Positions 35,126-44,023 of a stretch of 64,000 bases of DNA are shown one piece after another. Source of the stretch: Paenibacillus phytohabitans (GTDB lineage: Bacteria > Bacillota > Bacilli > Paenibacillales > Paenibacillaceae); assembly GCF_013141775.1 (NCBI RefSeq), contig NZ_WHOB01000017.1, forward strand, positions 46,745 to 110,744. Direction: 5' to 3'. The notes beneath the pieces are model-generated. The model worked only from the letters and a program-made list of their open reading frames with translations, had not been told where the DNA came from and ran no database searches. Position 1 is the stretch's first letter. Each line of letters begins with the position of its first letter. Position numbers and translations under genes: made by a program.

Positions 35126-37729
35126 CTACAACCGCGGATCCATCTCCTTCTCCTTCGTTACCTCAAACAAGAGGTTGGCCGCAATCTGCTTGTAGACCTC
35201 GTTATCGGCCGAAATTTCATCCAGCTTCACTTCCAGCAGTTGTCTGCCCAGCCGGTGCTCGGCTAAGGACGTGCGCAGCTTGGGAGTGATATTCTTCTGC
35301 TTCATTAGCTTGGCATATTTATGCGGGAACTTGTAGTCATACCCGTAGATGATCGACAGGTAGCCGGGATTACGGACCTTCAGGTAAGGGACTACCCCTT
35401 GCTGCTCCTGCTCAGGCTTAATCACAATACCCTCCATACCCTTTTCCACCGTTACTTTTGCAAAATACGCCTCTGCCTTACTGTAGGCATCCGACTCATT
35501 CAAGTCGAGCACCAGAATTTCGTCGTCATTTAGGAAACGGTATTGTTCCGAAGTCAGGCCGTCAGGTATCCGTTCATCTCCACTTTCCAGCACTTCCTTC
35601 AGGATGGCAAAAGGTTTATACTCCAGCTCCGCGTCACCCGCATACAGCTCCAGCTGCTGTTGATATACACGGTAAGCTTCATCCCGCTGGTCCAGGTCCA
35701 CGTAGGAATCCCTTATGTCACGGATATGCTTATACGTCTGGTACACATGAGCTCCATAGCTGCTGTTAAGCGCCTCTTTGGTCAGATGATGCTGATCCTG
35801 CTCAAATCCGCTCGCCTCATAATCCTGAATCAGCTTACCCAGCGACTCTTCGAACCCGTGTTGTCTTAAGAATTCCAGCTCTGTCTCCAGCGCCTTCCCG
35901 ATCGGCTTGAACTGGCGTTCAATCAGCCCGTCGCCAAGCGCCTTCCACGGCAGCAGCTCCCCGTCCAGCAGAAGCACACGAATGCCTTGCTCAGCCATAT
36001 ACGGTTCGAATTTCTGCAGCAGACCTTCGTAGATTGGAGCCAAATCAACCGCCTTGACCTTATAGCCGTTACGGCTGACCGCATAACACTGCTCTATCTC
36101 CCGGTAGAGATACACACTACAGCGTGATCCCATATATTTGGGCTGCAGGACAACTTCAGAAGCGCGACGGTCAGCGAAATAATTCAGACCCTTGCGCAGC
36201 GACTCCAGCTCACCGGCAGCCACATCCTTATCGGCAGGCGACATCGTCCCGGAGATAAAGTTGACCCGGTTCCGCGAGGAATATTGCAGTCTGCGCACAG
36301 CTTCGTAATCCAGCTCCTGCAGCGATACGGGCTGCTCTTCATGGAACAACGTCGGCAGCTCTTCCTGCAGCACAATCTGATGGGATTTATGGCTTTTGTA
36401 GAAAGGCTTGAACGACATGCGGACAGATGTCAGCCCGTTCCCCTGCACAGCCCCTGTGTCGAGGTGGAGCTTGTTCTTGATGCGGAACGTCTGCTTGGCG
36501 GCAATGTGACCAAAGAGATGGAACGGATGATTACTCACCGCCTCCTGCTTCAGGAAGTCAAGCTGCTGCTCATACGCAGCCTCACGGTCCAGCCGGAAGT
36601 TACGCTGATGGCGCAGCGAATTCGTATCCAGCTTCCCGATGTATTTATTGCGGCAAGGCGCGTGCGTAACATAGAAGGAAGGACCCTGCATGCCGATATA
36701 GCGGTAAAAGGGCTTGGAATCCTCCACCAGTACCGAGAATTTACTGAAGAGCTCAGCGTCCTCTTTTAAAACTTGGGTCGAATCGAAATACGTTCTTAGC
36801 AGCTCCGGATCGGTCCCTTGAATCTCACCCCGCAGGTATTTGTAGACAAAGTTCTCGTGGTTGCCCATTACCAATAGGAAATGCTCTCGATTCCCGTACA
36901 GGAACTCTATCGTCTCCCGGGTCTGCTTGCCTTTATCTATCCAGTCCCCTACAAGAATGATCTTTGTGTTACTCAGCTTATCTGTAGCGCTTAACTTACC
37001 TTCTTCTAGCTTATATCCATAGCTGCGCAGGAGCCCCTGAAGCTCTTGAACACACTCATGGACATCGCCGACCACAATATACTCTTGATCCTGCGGAAGT
37101 ACCGAGGCTGCGTAAGTCTCCCAATCCTCAATATTCACCCGGTAATCCGGGTTTGGCAGACCTTGGCCTTGGCCTTCAGCCTCCCCTTCCAGAAGGAAAT
37201 CCTTCGCGCGCACCTTATGGATCTTGTTGTAGCCTTCGCGGGACAATACGGGCAGCACTTCTTTTCTCAGCCGGTTCAGATGGCCCGAAATCAGCTTCTT
37301 CGAGCGCTCCGAGGCATAATAATCCTCCCGCTTACGGTAATCGAACAGAATAACCTCGAGATTGTAATTGTTCTCCTGGGCAATGGCGCGGACTTTACTG
37401 CGGTAATCTTCAGCCAGTCCAATGGTATCCATAATCACAAACTCCGCGTTAATCGGCCAGGAGGTCACCAGCTTCAGCCGCTCAAACAGCAATTGAAACG
37501 TATGCGAGCTCGCCTCCAGCATCACCTGATCATATTTGTCGTAATCGTAACCTAAGATATCCTGCCGGATGCTATCCGAGGACAGGTACTGCACATTCGT
37601 GCGCAGCCCTGTGGAGTTATCCGCAAGCTTCAGCTGCGGGATCAGGACTTCCTTGGCAAATGTCGTTTTTCCGCATTCCGTTGCTCCAACGAGCATGAAT
37701 ATCGTGTCTACCCGTGTTTGAATGTCCAC
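35126..37729 (-). CDS. pnkp: Pnkp: polynucleotide kinase-phosphatase-ligase for RNA repair
   Basis: The 867-residue protein has the three domains of bacterial Pnkp in order. The kinase (about 1-170) has the P-loop GATECGKTT at 15-23. The metallophosphoesterase has GDVHE (221-225), GDWIDKG (261-267) and GNHEN (289-293). The C-terminal nucleotidyltransferase/ligase has motif I KYMGSR with Lys531 for AMP attachment and EGIVIKP further on. The length equals that of the characterised Clostridium thermocellum enzyme. It heals broken RNA by removing 2',3'-cyclic phosphate and adding 5' phosphate, then seals when activated by Hen1. The Hen1 gene ends 3 bases upstream, so the two are cotranscribed. 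All motifs needed for activity are present. Confidence 0.96.
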   Translation of the reverse strand: MDIQTRVDTIFMLVGATECGKTTFAKEVLIPQLKLADNSTGLRTNVQYLSSDSIRQDILGYDYDKYDQVMLEASSHTFQLLFERLKLVTSWPINAEFVIMDTIGLAEDYRSKVRAIAQENNYNLEVILFDYRKREDYYASERSKKLISGHLNRLRKEVLPVLSREGYNKIHKVRAKDFLLEGEAEGQGQGLPNPDYRVNIEDWETYAASVLPQDQEYIVVGDVHECVQELQGLLRSYGYKLEEGKLSATDKLSNTKIILVGDWIDKGKQTRETIEFLYGNREHFLLVMGNHENFVYKYLRGEIQGTDPELLRTYFDSTQVLKEDAELFSKFSVLVEDSKPFYRYIGMQGPSFYVTHAPCRNKYIGKLDTNSLRHQRNFRLDREAAYEQQLDFLKQEAVSNHPFHLFGHIAAKQTFRIKNKLHLDTGAVQGNGLTSVRMSFKPFYKSHKSHQIVLQEELPTLFHEEQPVSLQELDYEAVRRLQYSSRNRVNFISGTMSPADKDVAAGELESLRKGLNYFADRRASEVVLQPKYMGSRCSVYLYREIEQCYAVSRNGYKVKAVDLAPIYEGLLQKFEPYMAEQGIRVLLLDGELLPWKALGDGLIERQFKPIGKALETELEFLRQHGFEESLGKLIQDYEASGFEQDQHHLTKEALNSSYGAHVYQTYKHIRDIRDSYVDLDQRDEAYRVYQQQLELYAGDAELEYKPFAILKEVLESGDERIPDGLTSEQYRFLNDDEILVLDLNESDAYSKAEAYFAKVTVEKGMEGIVIKPEQEQQGVVPYLKVRNPGYLSIIYGYDYKFPHKYAKLMKQKNITPKLRTSLAEHRLGRQLLEVKLDEISADNEVYKQIAANLLFEVTKEKEMDPRL

Positions 37730-37732
37730 TGT

Positions 37733-38998
37733 CTATTCCTCCTTTCTGCGCACAATCGCGCTTTGCGTTGTCCGGATCTCATCTACCCGGTCACCGACCA
37801 TCCCGTACTCCGCCTCAACGGCCAGGCCTTGAATTGTATCTGTAAACCAATCACGGAACGCATCAATACCCATTTCCCACTTATGATCCTCATGCCGGAA
37901 TCCGTCCAGCTCATAATAGCGGTTGAAGTCGGCATTCGGTGTCGTTACTATCAGCTGTCCGAAATCCACACTTCCGATAATTTGCCGGATCAGCGCAGCC
38001 GCTTCATCCTCGCTCATATGCTCTACCACTTCGGTCAGAATCACATCGACCTGCTCCCCGTTATACGACTCCAGAAAATGATCCAGCGAGCCGAAGGTGG
38101 CGATGTTATCGATTTGCTTGGCTTTTGCCTTCCGGTTCACAATCTCCAGCAGCTCTGCATTGATATCCACGGCGTAATAGGTACTCTCGATCTTCCCGGC
38201 AAACGGAATGGCATAGAAGCCCTCCCCGCAACCGATATCCAGAACCGGCTTATTAAATGGAAGCACACCTGAGATAAATGTTCGCCGCTGCATCGCCGTA
38301 CCGCCATACTCCAGCCCGATGGAAACCTGCTCCGTTTGCTCAATAGAGGCTTTGTAGCGCTTGAACAGCTCCCGGGTAGTAAGAAAGCTCCGTGCAAACA
38401 GACTGCGGATATAAAAAGGAGCATCAATCACATTCAGGCTGCGGATATATTTATCCAGAATACGGTCTGAAATATCGATATACTCATCTCCAAATATGGA
38501 TAAGAACAGGGACAGCACCTGAGTCACATGCAGGAGGTGATACAGGCTTTTATGCGTGGTAATGGTCAGTGAGTAGCTCTTATGCGCCTGATGCTGCAGG
38601 GAGAAGGTATAATCCTTCAGATGCTTGTTGAAAAATTCAATATAATGCAGCCGCTCCACCTGAACCATATTGATGAAAAAGGTATGCTCATAGCCTTCAA
38701 TGTCCCGCTCATCCTGCGCCTTAACAGGCGTGGAGAAGAACTCATTAACCGCATTCAGCGGAAACAGCGGGGTGTTATACCGGGAGACATTGAGATACTC
38801 AAAGCTGTCACTGTCGTTCTGCTTATAGGAGAGTTCATTATCTGCATCCTTGAAAAAAACGTTATAGGTAGCATCATCCGAATACCAGCCGTAGGCTATT
38901 CCTTTGCGGACCGGGCGAAGCTGCATGCCGCTCTGCGGATTTTTTTTGATCAAAAAGGTGAACTGCGGATTTGTTGATTTCAGTTGTACAATAGCCAC
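37733..38998 (-). CDS. hen1: Hen1: RNA 3'-terminal ribose 2'-O-methyltransferase
   Basis: The 421-residue protein has the bacterial Hen1 two-part layout. The N-terminal half (1-240) is the ligase-activating domain that partners Pnkp. The C-terminal half is a SAM methyltransferase (VLDIGCGEGFYAI, 253-264) with the Mn-binding set Glu323, Glu326 and His327 in TEVVEHM and His372 in RHEDHKWE. In studied systems Hen1 methylates the 2'-OH at the 3' end of the 5' RNA fragment before Pnkp seals it, so that the repaired RNA resists being cut again by the same ribotoxin. It is encoded directly before Pnkp. A 214-bp gap with a long hairpin separates it from the RlaP-like gene. Confidence 0.96.
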   Translation of the reverse strand: MAIVQLKSTNPQFTFLIKKNPQSGMQLRPVRKGIAYGWYSDDATYNVFFKDADNELSYKQNDSDSFEYLNVSRYNTPLFPLNAVNEFFSTPVKAQDERDIEGYEHTFFINMVQVERLHYIEFFNKHLKDYTFSLQHQAHKSYSLTITTHKSLYHLLHVTQVLSLFLSIFGDEYIDISDRILDKYIRSLNVIDAPFYIRSLFARSFLTTRELFKRYKASIEQTEQVSIGLEYGGTAMQRRTFISGVLPFNKPVLDIGCGEGFYAIPFAGKIESTYYAVDINAELLEIVNRKAKAKQIDNIATFGSLDHFLESYNGEQVDVILTEVVEHMSEDEAAALIRQIIGSVDFGQLIVTTPNADFNRYYELDGFRHEDHKWEMGIDAFRDWFTDTIQGLAVEAEYGMVGDRVDEIRTTQSAIVRRKEE

Positions 38999-39098
38999 TA
39001 CGATCTTCCTCCTGTCAGTCGTTCTATATAAGCTAAACTAAAAACCTAACTTAAAGCTTAGTCGTCACTACGGTGAATATTTGGACTTCCGGCCGCTG

Positions 39099-39153
39099 TT
39101 ATGGTTGGATTTCCTTATTTAGACCGCTAATTGCGGTAGAAATCCAACCATAA
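39099..39153. repeat. Long hairpin element between the RlaP-like and hen1 genes
   Basis: TTATGGTTGGATTTC (39099-39113) is a perfect inverted repeat of GAAATCCAACCATAA (39139-39153), and inside the loop ACCGC (39123-39127) pairs with GCGGT (39133-39137). The resulting 55-base stem-loop has 20 paired positions in each arm. Flanking sequence includes the small palindrome GGCGATCGCTAACG. It lacks a T-run. It is either an interspersed palindromic repeat of the genome or a structured leader or RNA inside the repair operon. Confidence 0.75.
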
Positions 39154-39212
39154 AGGCGATCGCTAACGCTCCTACAGTTCCAAAATTCCCCTTCGATCCT
39201 TTTCACTTTTGG

Positions 39213-40007
39213 TTATAAATTTAAGCGCCATACTTCCTGCAGCGCCTCCCGGAAAAGGGCATCCAGCTGCTGGTCCCGGTTATCCTCTTTGATACTCAAG
39301 GCCGCCGCTGCGACCTTCTCCAGCACTTGAAGCTGCTCTTCCAAATAATCATTAATCGCGCTTAACCGCGGCTCAACATCCAGTTCCTCACCGGACTTCT
39401 TCCGTGCCAGCAATTGCTGCACTACCTGCCACAGCTCTCCATCCTGCGGGATCAGCCGCTCTACCAGCACATCGAACTCCATCGGCGGCATCTCTTCATA
39501 GCGGTTAATCCATTCACAGGCCAGAACCGGGCGCAGCACATAAAAGTACTTCTTGATCTTGACCTGCTCACCCTGCAGGTAATCGCGGTAATTGCCTTTA
39601 GCCATGTTCAAGTAATGGTACATACACGATTTCGGTGAAAAGGTATACGGCGATATCCCTCTAAGCTGTCCGGCTACACTGAATTTCTCTGCATACTGAA
39701 TCGGCGATTGCAGCCACTCCAGCAGCGGCGGATTGGACTTGCGGAATAAATTAAGCGCCTTACGTAAATCCCATCCATTGATATCCAGCATATTGTTAAT
39801 CGGACGCTCTATGACATCCCGTTTATCGTAGATAGATAAATACCATTCCGGCTTATGCAGATAAATGAACCGCACATCATAATCACTATCCTGCGAGGGG
39901 AAACCCCACGCCCGGCTGCCTGATTCACAGGCATAGAGGATGCTAACCTGCTCTTCCTCTTCAATCTGTTCCAACTGCTCCAGGATAAGCTTATTTATAG
40001 GGATCAT
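39213..40007 (-). CDS. RlaP/YcgL-type predicted nucleotidyltransferase
   Basis: The start is ATG 40007 (MIPINKLILEQLEQ, 264 residues), eight bases after GGAG; the upstream GTG overlaps that ribosome site. The polymerase-beta-like catalytic motif is seen as ESGSRAWGFPSQDSDYDVRFIY (GS at 29-30 and the DSDYD acidic pair about a dozen residues on). The rest follows the YcgL/PF10127 pattern (DINGWDLRKALNLFRKSNPPLLEWL, YHYLNMAKGNYRDYL, KKYFYVLRPVLACEWI). Such proteins are found with RNA ligase systems and were named RlaP; they may add nucleotides to RNA ends or act as a back-up repair enzyme. It is the first gene of the minus-strand repair set. The reaction is unproven. Confidence 0.87.
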   Translation of the reverse strand: MIPINKLILEQLEQIEEEEQVSILYACESGSRAWGFPSQDSDYDVRFIYLHKPEWYLSIYDKRDVIERPINNMLDINGWDLRKALNLFRKSNPPLLEWLQSPIQYAEKFSVAGQLRGISPYTFSPKSCMYHYLNMAKGNYRDYLQGEQVKIKKYFYVLRPVLACEWINRYEEMPPMEFDVLVERLIPQDGELWQVVQQLLARKKSGEELDVEPRLSAINDYLEEQLQVLEKVAAAALSIKEDNRDQQLDALFREALQEVWRLNL

Positions 40008-40184
40008 TGTTATCACTCCAGTTCAACTCAGCTTCATGAACCTATCTTCCCTCATTTTCCCATTCACGAACAGGGCGGAAGTATGGCGGCAGGCAAAAAA
40101 CCTTCCATTTTATTCAACTCTGGTGCTTAATATAAATAAGTACTATCACTTCTAATGGATGCGCTACAGGCTGGAGGAATACAA
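40008..40184. promoter_or_regulatory. Divergent control region between RNA-repair genes and WYL regulators
   Basis: These 177 bases hold both outward promoters. On the plus side TATAAA (about 40132-40137), with a weak TTTTAT 17 bases upstream, is the best -10/-35 pair. An 8-bp direct repeat TTCAACTC occurs at 40022-40029 and 40113-40120, one copy near each gene start, and is a candidate regulator contact. TTCATGAA (40033-40040) is palindromic. No strong SigA promoter faces the repair genes, consistent with a need for activation. Confidence 0.4.
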
Positions 40185-41498
40185 ATGGCCAAGGAAAGTT
40201 TCGATAAAGAAATTCAGTTTCTTCGCATGCTGTCTTTAGCCGGGGGAGCCTACAGCAGACAACAATTCGCCGACCGGCTCGGCATTTCCGTACATACCTA
40301 TGACAAAACGCTGCGCAACCTGAAGGAAATGGTTACTGTCCTGCAGCAGGATCTGCCTGCTGAGCAAGGAACCGAGCTCTCCGAGTGGCTCCGCTACAAC
40401 TATTATGAGTCTGCCGACCCGCTGCTGCTGTTCCTGTTCCGGGCCAAGTCGCTTAAGGAAACGGAGAGCATCCGGCTTACTCTACTCTTAACAGCACTCC
40501 AGACTCAGGAGCGGACTGCCAAGGATCTGCAGGATCTGTGCAGTGAGCAAATGCCCGCCGATTCGCCGCTGCCTGATGAGAAGACCATCCGGGGCGATCT
40601 GAAATATCTGGAGGAAGTCGGCGTCATTCTCCGTGTCAATGAGCGGCGTCCTTACCGGTACAAGGCTGCCAACGACCTGATTGACCAGCTAACAGATGAC
40701 CAGCTTTTGGACCTCTATGACTACGTGGATGTCATCGCTAATACACAGATTCCGTCTGTACAGGGCTACCTGCTGCGCGACACCCTGAAGAAGGTTCTGC
40801 GGAAGCGGGGATTTAACCCCGAAGCTACAGAAACCCATAGATATAAATACAATTACCATTCACGTATTCTTGATGAGGCTCATCTCTACACGATATTCGG
40901 TGCTATTCAGCAGCGCCGGAGAATCCGGTTTCTCTATCTGTCCCCGAAAAAAGGAATGAACTACACCTCCCAGAATACGAACCCTCTCTTTGAGCGGGAG
41001 TCTGCGGGTATTACAGATAGTATCCTTCCGCTACGCGTCGTCTACGACCATCAGTATGGGCGGTGGTATTTAATCGGGCATCATGCGCGGATGGGGATCA
41101 AGAAATTCCGGATGGAGGGCCTTACGCAGATTGAAGAGGGCGAACCCGTGGAAGAAGAAGAATATGCGGAGAAGCTTAAAGCTCTGGAAGCACAGCTGAA
41201 GAACAGCTGGGTTACAGATACTAACCGTGCGGTTAAGGTAGCTGTCAGATTCTATAACCCCAGCCGGTCTGGCGCTAATTTCATCCGGGAGCGGGTTGAG
41301 GCGCAGGGACAATGGGGCGTGATTACAGAGGAGTCCGATTCAACGTTCCTGTACGAGATTGAAGTGAACGAGATTTATGAAATCAAGCCCTGGTTACGGA
41401 GCTTCGGTTCGAGCTGTGAGATCTTAGAACCCCGCTGGCTTCGTAAGCAATTTATTGCAGAATGGAAGGAGCTCCGGAGCTACTATGAATCCATTTGA
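40185..41498 (+). CDS. WYL-domain transcriptional regulator (first of pair)
   Basis: The start is ATG 40185, seven bases after GGAGGAA, giving 437 residues; the ATG ten codons upstream has no ribosome site. The N-terminus has a helix-turn-helix (RMLSLAGGAYSRQQFADRLGISVHTYDKTL). A second winged-helix-like segment (DEKTIRGDLKYLEEVGVI) is at about 130-150. The WYL domain from about 240 includes RRRIRFLYLSPKKG, LPLRVVYDHQYGRWYLIGHH (literal WYL, 294-296) and KKFRMEGLTQI, followed by a WCX-type C-terminus. WYL proteins bind nucleic-acid or nucleotide ligands and control stress and anti-phage systems. It is divergent from the RNA-repair genes and overlaps the next WYL gene by 14 bases. Confidence 0.9.
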   Translation: MAKESFDKEIQFLRMLSLAGGAYSRQQFADRLGISVHTYDKTLRNLKEMVTVLQQDLPAEQGTELSEWLRYNYYESADPLLLFLFRAKSLKETESIRLTLLLTALQTQERTAKDLQDLCSEQMPADSPLPDEKTIRGDLKYLEEVGVILRVNERRPYRYKAANDLIDQLTDDQLLDLYDYVDVIANTQIPSVQGYLLRDTLKKVLRKRGFNPEATETHRYKYNYHSRILDEAHLYTIFGAIQQRRRIRFLYLSPKKGMNYTSQNTNPLFERESAGITDSILPLRVVYDHQYGRWYLIGHHARMGIKKFRMEGLTQIEEGEPVEEEEYAEKLKALEAQLKNSWVTDTNRAVKVAVRFYNPSRSGANFIRERVEAQGQWGVITEESDSTFLYEIEVNEIYEIKPWLRSFGSSCEILEPRWLRKQFIAEWKELRSYYESI

Positions 41499-42291
41499 GA
41501 AAATATTCAATTTCCAGATCATCTCACGTCTTGATGAAGCAGGTTCCCTCGCGCTGACCTCCCAGGAACGTTCCTGGCTGAAAACAATGCTTAGGCATCC
41601 GGCTTCGGAGGCGGCTTTTACACCAGAAACTTTAAGTAAATTGAATACGCTGTTGGAACCCGAGGCTTCTATTGAAGTAGGGGAGATTATTATGGAGAAG
41701 GCCCGCAGTAAAGAGCGCCAGGTCTACCATCCGCTGCTCCGCACGCTCCGCCGCATGATTATGCAGAATCAAGGCATCCTGATTGCATATCAGATTAAGC
41801 ATGGAGGCGAACGAACGGATCAGGCCGGGTTCCCGCACAAGCTGGAATACAACATGTATAAGCGGGAGTGGTATCTGCAATGGTACAGCACCCGGCAGCG
41901 TTCGCTCATGTCCACCAAACTGCGCAACATTGTGTCGGTCGAAGTATTCCCCATCCCTGCCAAACGGATTGACGACCTGAAGGCACGGATAGCGCGCTTA
42001 TTAGACGGCCTGAAGGAATCCGCCTGCGTTCAAGTCATTCCCACCTTTAATGCGGAGCTATCGCGTATCCTGTCTGCCTTCTCCTGTTTCGATAAGTCCG
42101 TGTCTTTTGATGAAGCCTCCGGCATCTACCAGATCCATGTTAACTACATGAGAGACGACAGCGAGTTCCTGTTATCCCGAATCCGGTTCCTTGGGTTACG
42201 TGTGAAAATTACTCAGGGCGAGCAGCTTAAGCGGCGTATGCTGAAGACGGCTGATATGGCGATTGAGCGGTATGGGGGAATGTGTAATTAA
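41485..42291 (+). CDS. WYL-domain protein lacking the N-terminal HTH (second of pair)
   Basis: The start is ATG 41485, inside the end of the first WYL gene, giving 268 residues. There is no obvious DNA-binding helix-turn-helix at the N-terminus. The WYL core has VYHPLLRTLRRMIMQNQGILIAY and KREWYLQWYSTRQRSLMSTKLRNI (literal WYL, 129-131), then a WCX-like tail (VRVKITQGEQLKRRML). Translational overlap with the first protein suggests the two form a hetero-complex, this one acting as ligand-binding or dimerisation partner. A strong terminator follows. Confidence 0.85.
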   Translation: MNPFEKIFNFQIISRLDEAGSLALTSQERSWLKTMLRHPASEAAFTPETLSKLNTLLEPEASIEVGEIIMEKARSKERQVYHPLLRTLRRMIMQNQGILIAYQIKHGGERTDQAGFPHKLEYNMYKREWYLQWYSTRQRSLMSTKLRNIVSVEVFPIPAKRIDDLKARIARLLDGLKESACVQVIPTFNAELSRILSAFSCFDKSVSFDEASGIYQIHVNYMRDDSEFLLSRIRFLGLRVKITQGEQLKRRMLKTADMAIERYGGMCN

Positions 42292-42300
42292 AAATAGACG

Positions 42301-42336
42301 AGAGGACGGCCCGCAAGGGTCCGTCCTCCTTTTTTT
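42301..42336. terminator. Terminator after the WYL pair
   Basis: GAGGACGG-CCC and GGG-TCCGTCCTC form a stem around GCAA, followed by seven T. It also lies beyond the end of the convergent propeller gene. Confidence 0.88.
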
Positions 42337-42368
42337 CGGAACAGAAATTGCAATTCAATCTCAGACAA

Positions 42369-43505
42369 TTATTTACTCTTTTTTTGCAGGCAGATGATGT
42401 TGTTATTCACACTAATAACCGTGAGATTATCATTTACGCTAAGGATGTCTGGATAAGAGAGTGAACGGCTGCCAACCGACAGCGTAAAGCGCGGCTTCCC
42501 GGTATAATCTAATGAATACACATTGCCGTTATTGGCGCCGAAGTATACATTGCCCTTAATGTCTGTCGCAAAGCTTCTTGAGAAGAAACCTATTCCGGCA
42601 GCCTTTTCATATTGATTCAATGAATAACTCCACTTCGGCTTACGTGTCTTGAAATCCAGATCCTGAAGAGTATTCGTTCTATCATTAAGTATGTAATAGC
42701 CGCCATGCCCGTCCTTATCGCCCACGTCTGAATAATTTACGGGCTTAGCTTTTATCTCGCTATAATCCTCAACCCGTATAATGTTCCCGCTCGTATCCAG
42801 AATAGCCTGGGCATCTGTGAAATCAACAATAACATGACCATTAGAATCCGCATTAAGCGCTCCTATGTCGTTGAAGTCCAATGTTCTATCCTTTAAGGAA
42901 ATAGTAGTCAACAGCCAATTCGTTGATCCATCCTTACCGATGGACTGCAGGCCTTTATCCGTCAGAACAATATAATTCCCCTTGCTATCTCCTGCATGAT
43001 AAAAATCGAATAAAGCGCCATCCTCAAAAAAGGTTTTTATCTGCAGCTTAATATTTTTCATGGTGGTTGCTTCTCCTGAACTTGAAAAACGCATGACATC
43101 TGCTTGATATACCGTAGAGGATAAATGCTTCACATCATCATAATTAAGGTTATAATAGGTTCCGTCCGCCCCTAACATGGATCCAAGATTGCCCTGCCAA
43201 TCGCTCGGAAGTCTCCAGCTGAATTTACCAGAATTGGCATTAATTGCGATGATTTCTTCAAAACTCTGAGCATAGATCAACCCATCCGGTCCCCTATACA
43301 AATTGTATTGTTGAAAAGGACTCTTATCGGTTATGAACCATTTCATCTCATACTCCGTTGCATTTTTTAAGATGATATTGTTTCCCTGATCGTTCTTGAC
43401 GTACAGCTTTTGGGTAACCTCCAGCGGATTCTTAACTACGGTAGCACCCATTGTACAAAGCAATATCAAACTTATTAATCCTAACCTAATAATCCCTTTT
43501 CTCAT
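42369..43505 (-). CDS. Exported PQQ-like beta-propeller protein
   Basis: The 378-residue protein starts at ATG 43505 behind AAGGGGTG. A signal peptide or membrane anchor (MRKGIIRLGLISLILLCTMGATVV) is followed by about seven repeats of the type G-x-IYAxxxxExIxAINxxSGKxxW, GNVYFGANNGNVYSLDYTGKPRFTL, typical of PQQ/WD40-like propellers (BamB-like). There are no cofactor-binding residues of quinoprotein dehydrogenases that I can identify. It is likely an extracellular scaffold or binding protein. Neighbours give no functional link; the gene is more AT-rich than the RNA-repair island. Confidence 0.8.
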   Translation of the reverse strand: MRKGIIRLGLISLILLCTMGATVVKNPLEVTQKLYVKNDQGNNIILKNATEYEMKWFITDKSPFQQYNLYRGPDGLIYAQSFEEIIAINANSGKFSWRLPSDWQGNLGSMLGADGTYYNLNYDDVKHLSSTVYQADVMRFSSSGEATTMKNIKLQIKTFFEDGALFDFYHAGDSKGNYIVLTDKGLQSIGKDGSTNWLLTTISLKDRTLDFNDIGALNADSNGHVIVDFTDAQAILDTSGNIIRVEDYSEIKAKPVNYSDVGDKDGHGGYYILNDRTNTLQDLDFKTRKPKWSYSLNQYEKAAGIGFFSRSFATDIKGNVYFGANNGNVYSLDYTGKPRFTLSVGSRSLSYPDILSVNDNLTVISVNNNIICLQKKSK

Positions 43506-43614
43506 CCTGCACCCCTTATGGTTAAAAATTGAATTTCCTATGATTATAAAGGATTAATTTAACAATCGCGCTCATATTTATACTTGCAAAGCTTATGTAG
43601 AAAAATAAATATAG

Positions 43615-43839
43615 TTAATCCCACACAAATGCAGCTGTCATCTCCAGCCCCTGTACTTGCGAATACAGTTCTAATAAAGACTCCAGCTCCTCATACTCGC
43701 CTGCGGACAGCTTCTGCTACCAAGTCTCTAGAGATTCGGTAATTTGCCTGTTGAGCGGGCGGTAATTGGCGTCCTTGGAGATACTATCCTCGTTAGGAAA
43801 TAAACTGCCATGATATAGAGATTCGAGAATGTTTGGCAT
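43615..43839 (-). pseudogene. Broken DUF6809-family gene with in-frame stop
   Basis: Reading the minus strand from ATG 43839, preceded by AGGAGGCT, gives MPNILESLYHGSLFPNEDSI and continues to ITESLETW. A TAG at 43717-43719 (codon 41) interrupts it, after which the frame resumes as QKLSAGEYEELESLLELYSQ and ends at VWD (TAA 43615). The pattern matches the short Firmicute family DUF6809 (MPNILEALYHG...), whose members continue past the point where this copy stops. Both the nonsense codon and the shortened C-terminus indicate decay. The rest of the 518-bp gap (43506-44023) holds only a terminator. Confidence 0.75.
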
Positions 43840-43976
43840 AAGAGCCTCCTTTATCGGCTACATAATTATATTCGATAAAATCAGCGTAGCATATTTGCAG
43901 AGTGTACGTGGTACGCTTAGACGTAATATCACAAAAATAAACAAGGATCAATCTCCGTGATTCTTAGGATCAATTT

Positions 43977-44003
43977 AAAAAGACACCTCTAAGGGTGTCT
44001 TTT
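43977..44003 (-). terminator. GACACC-type terminator of the pectate lyase gene
   Basis: GACACC (43982-43987) pairs with GGTGTC (43994-43999); A-rich and T-rich flanks make it usable from both sides. It begins 21 bases after the lyase stop. Confidence 0.85.
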
Positions 44004-44023
44004 ATTTATGATTTTAAAACTAT

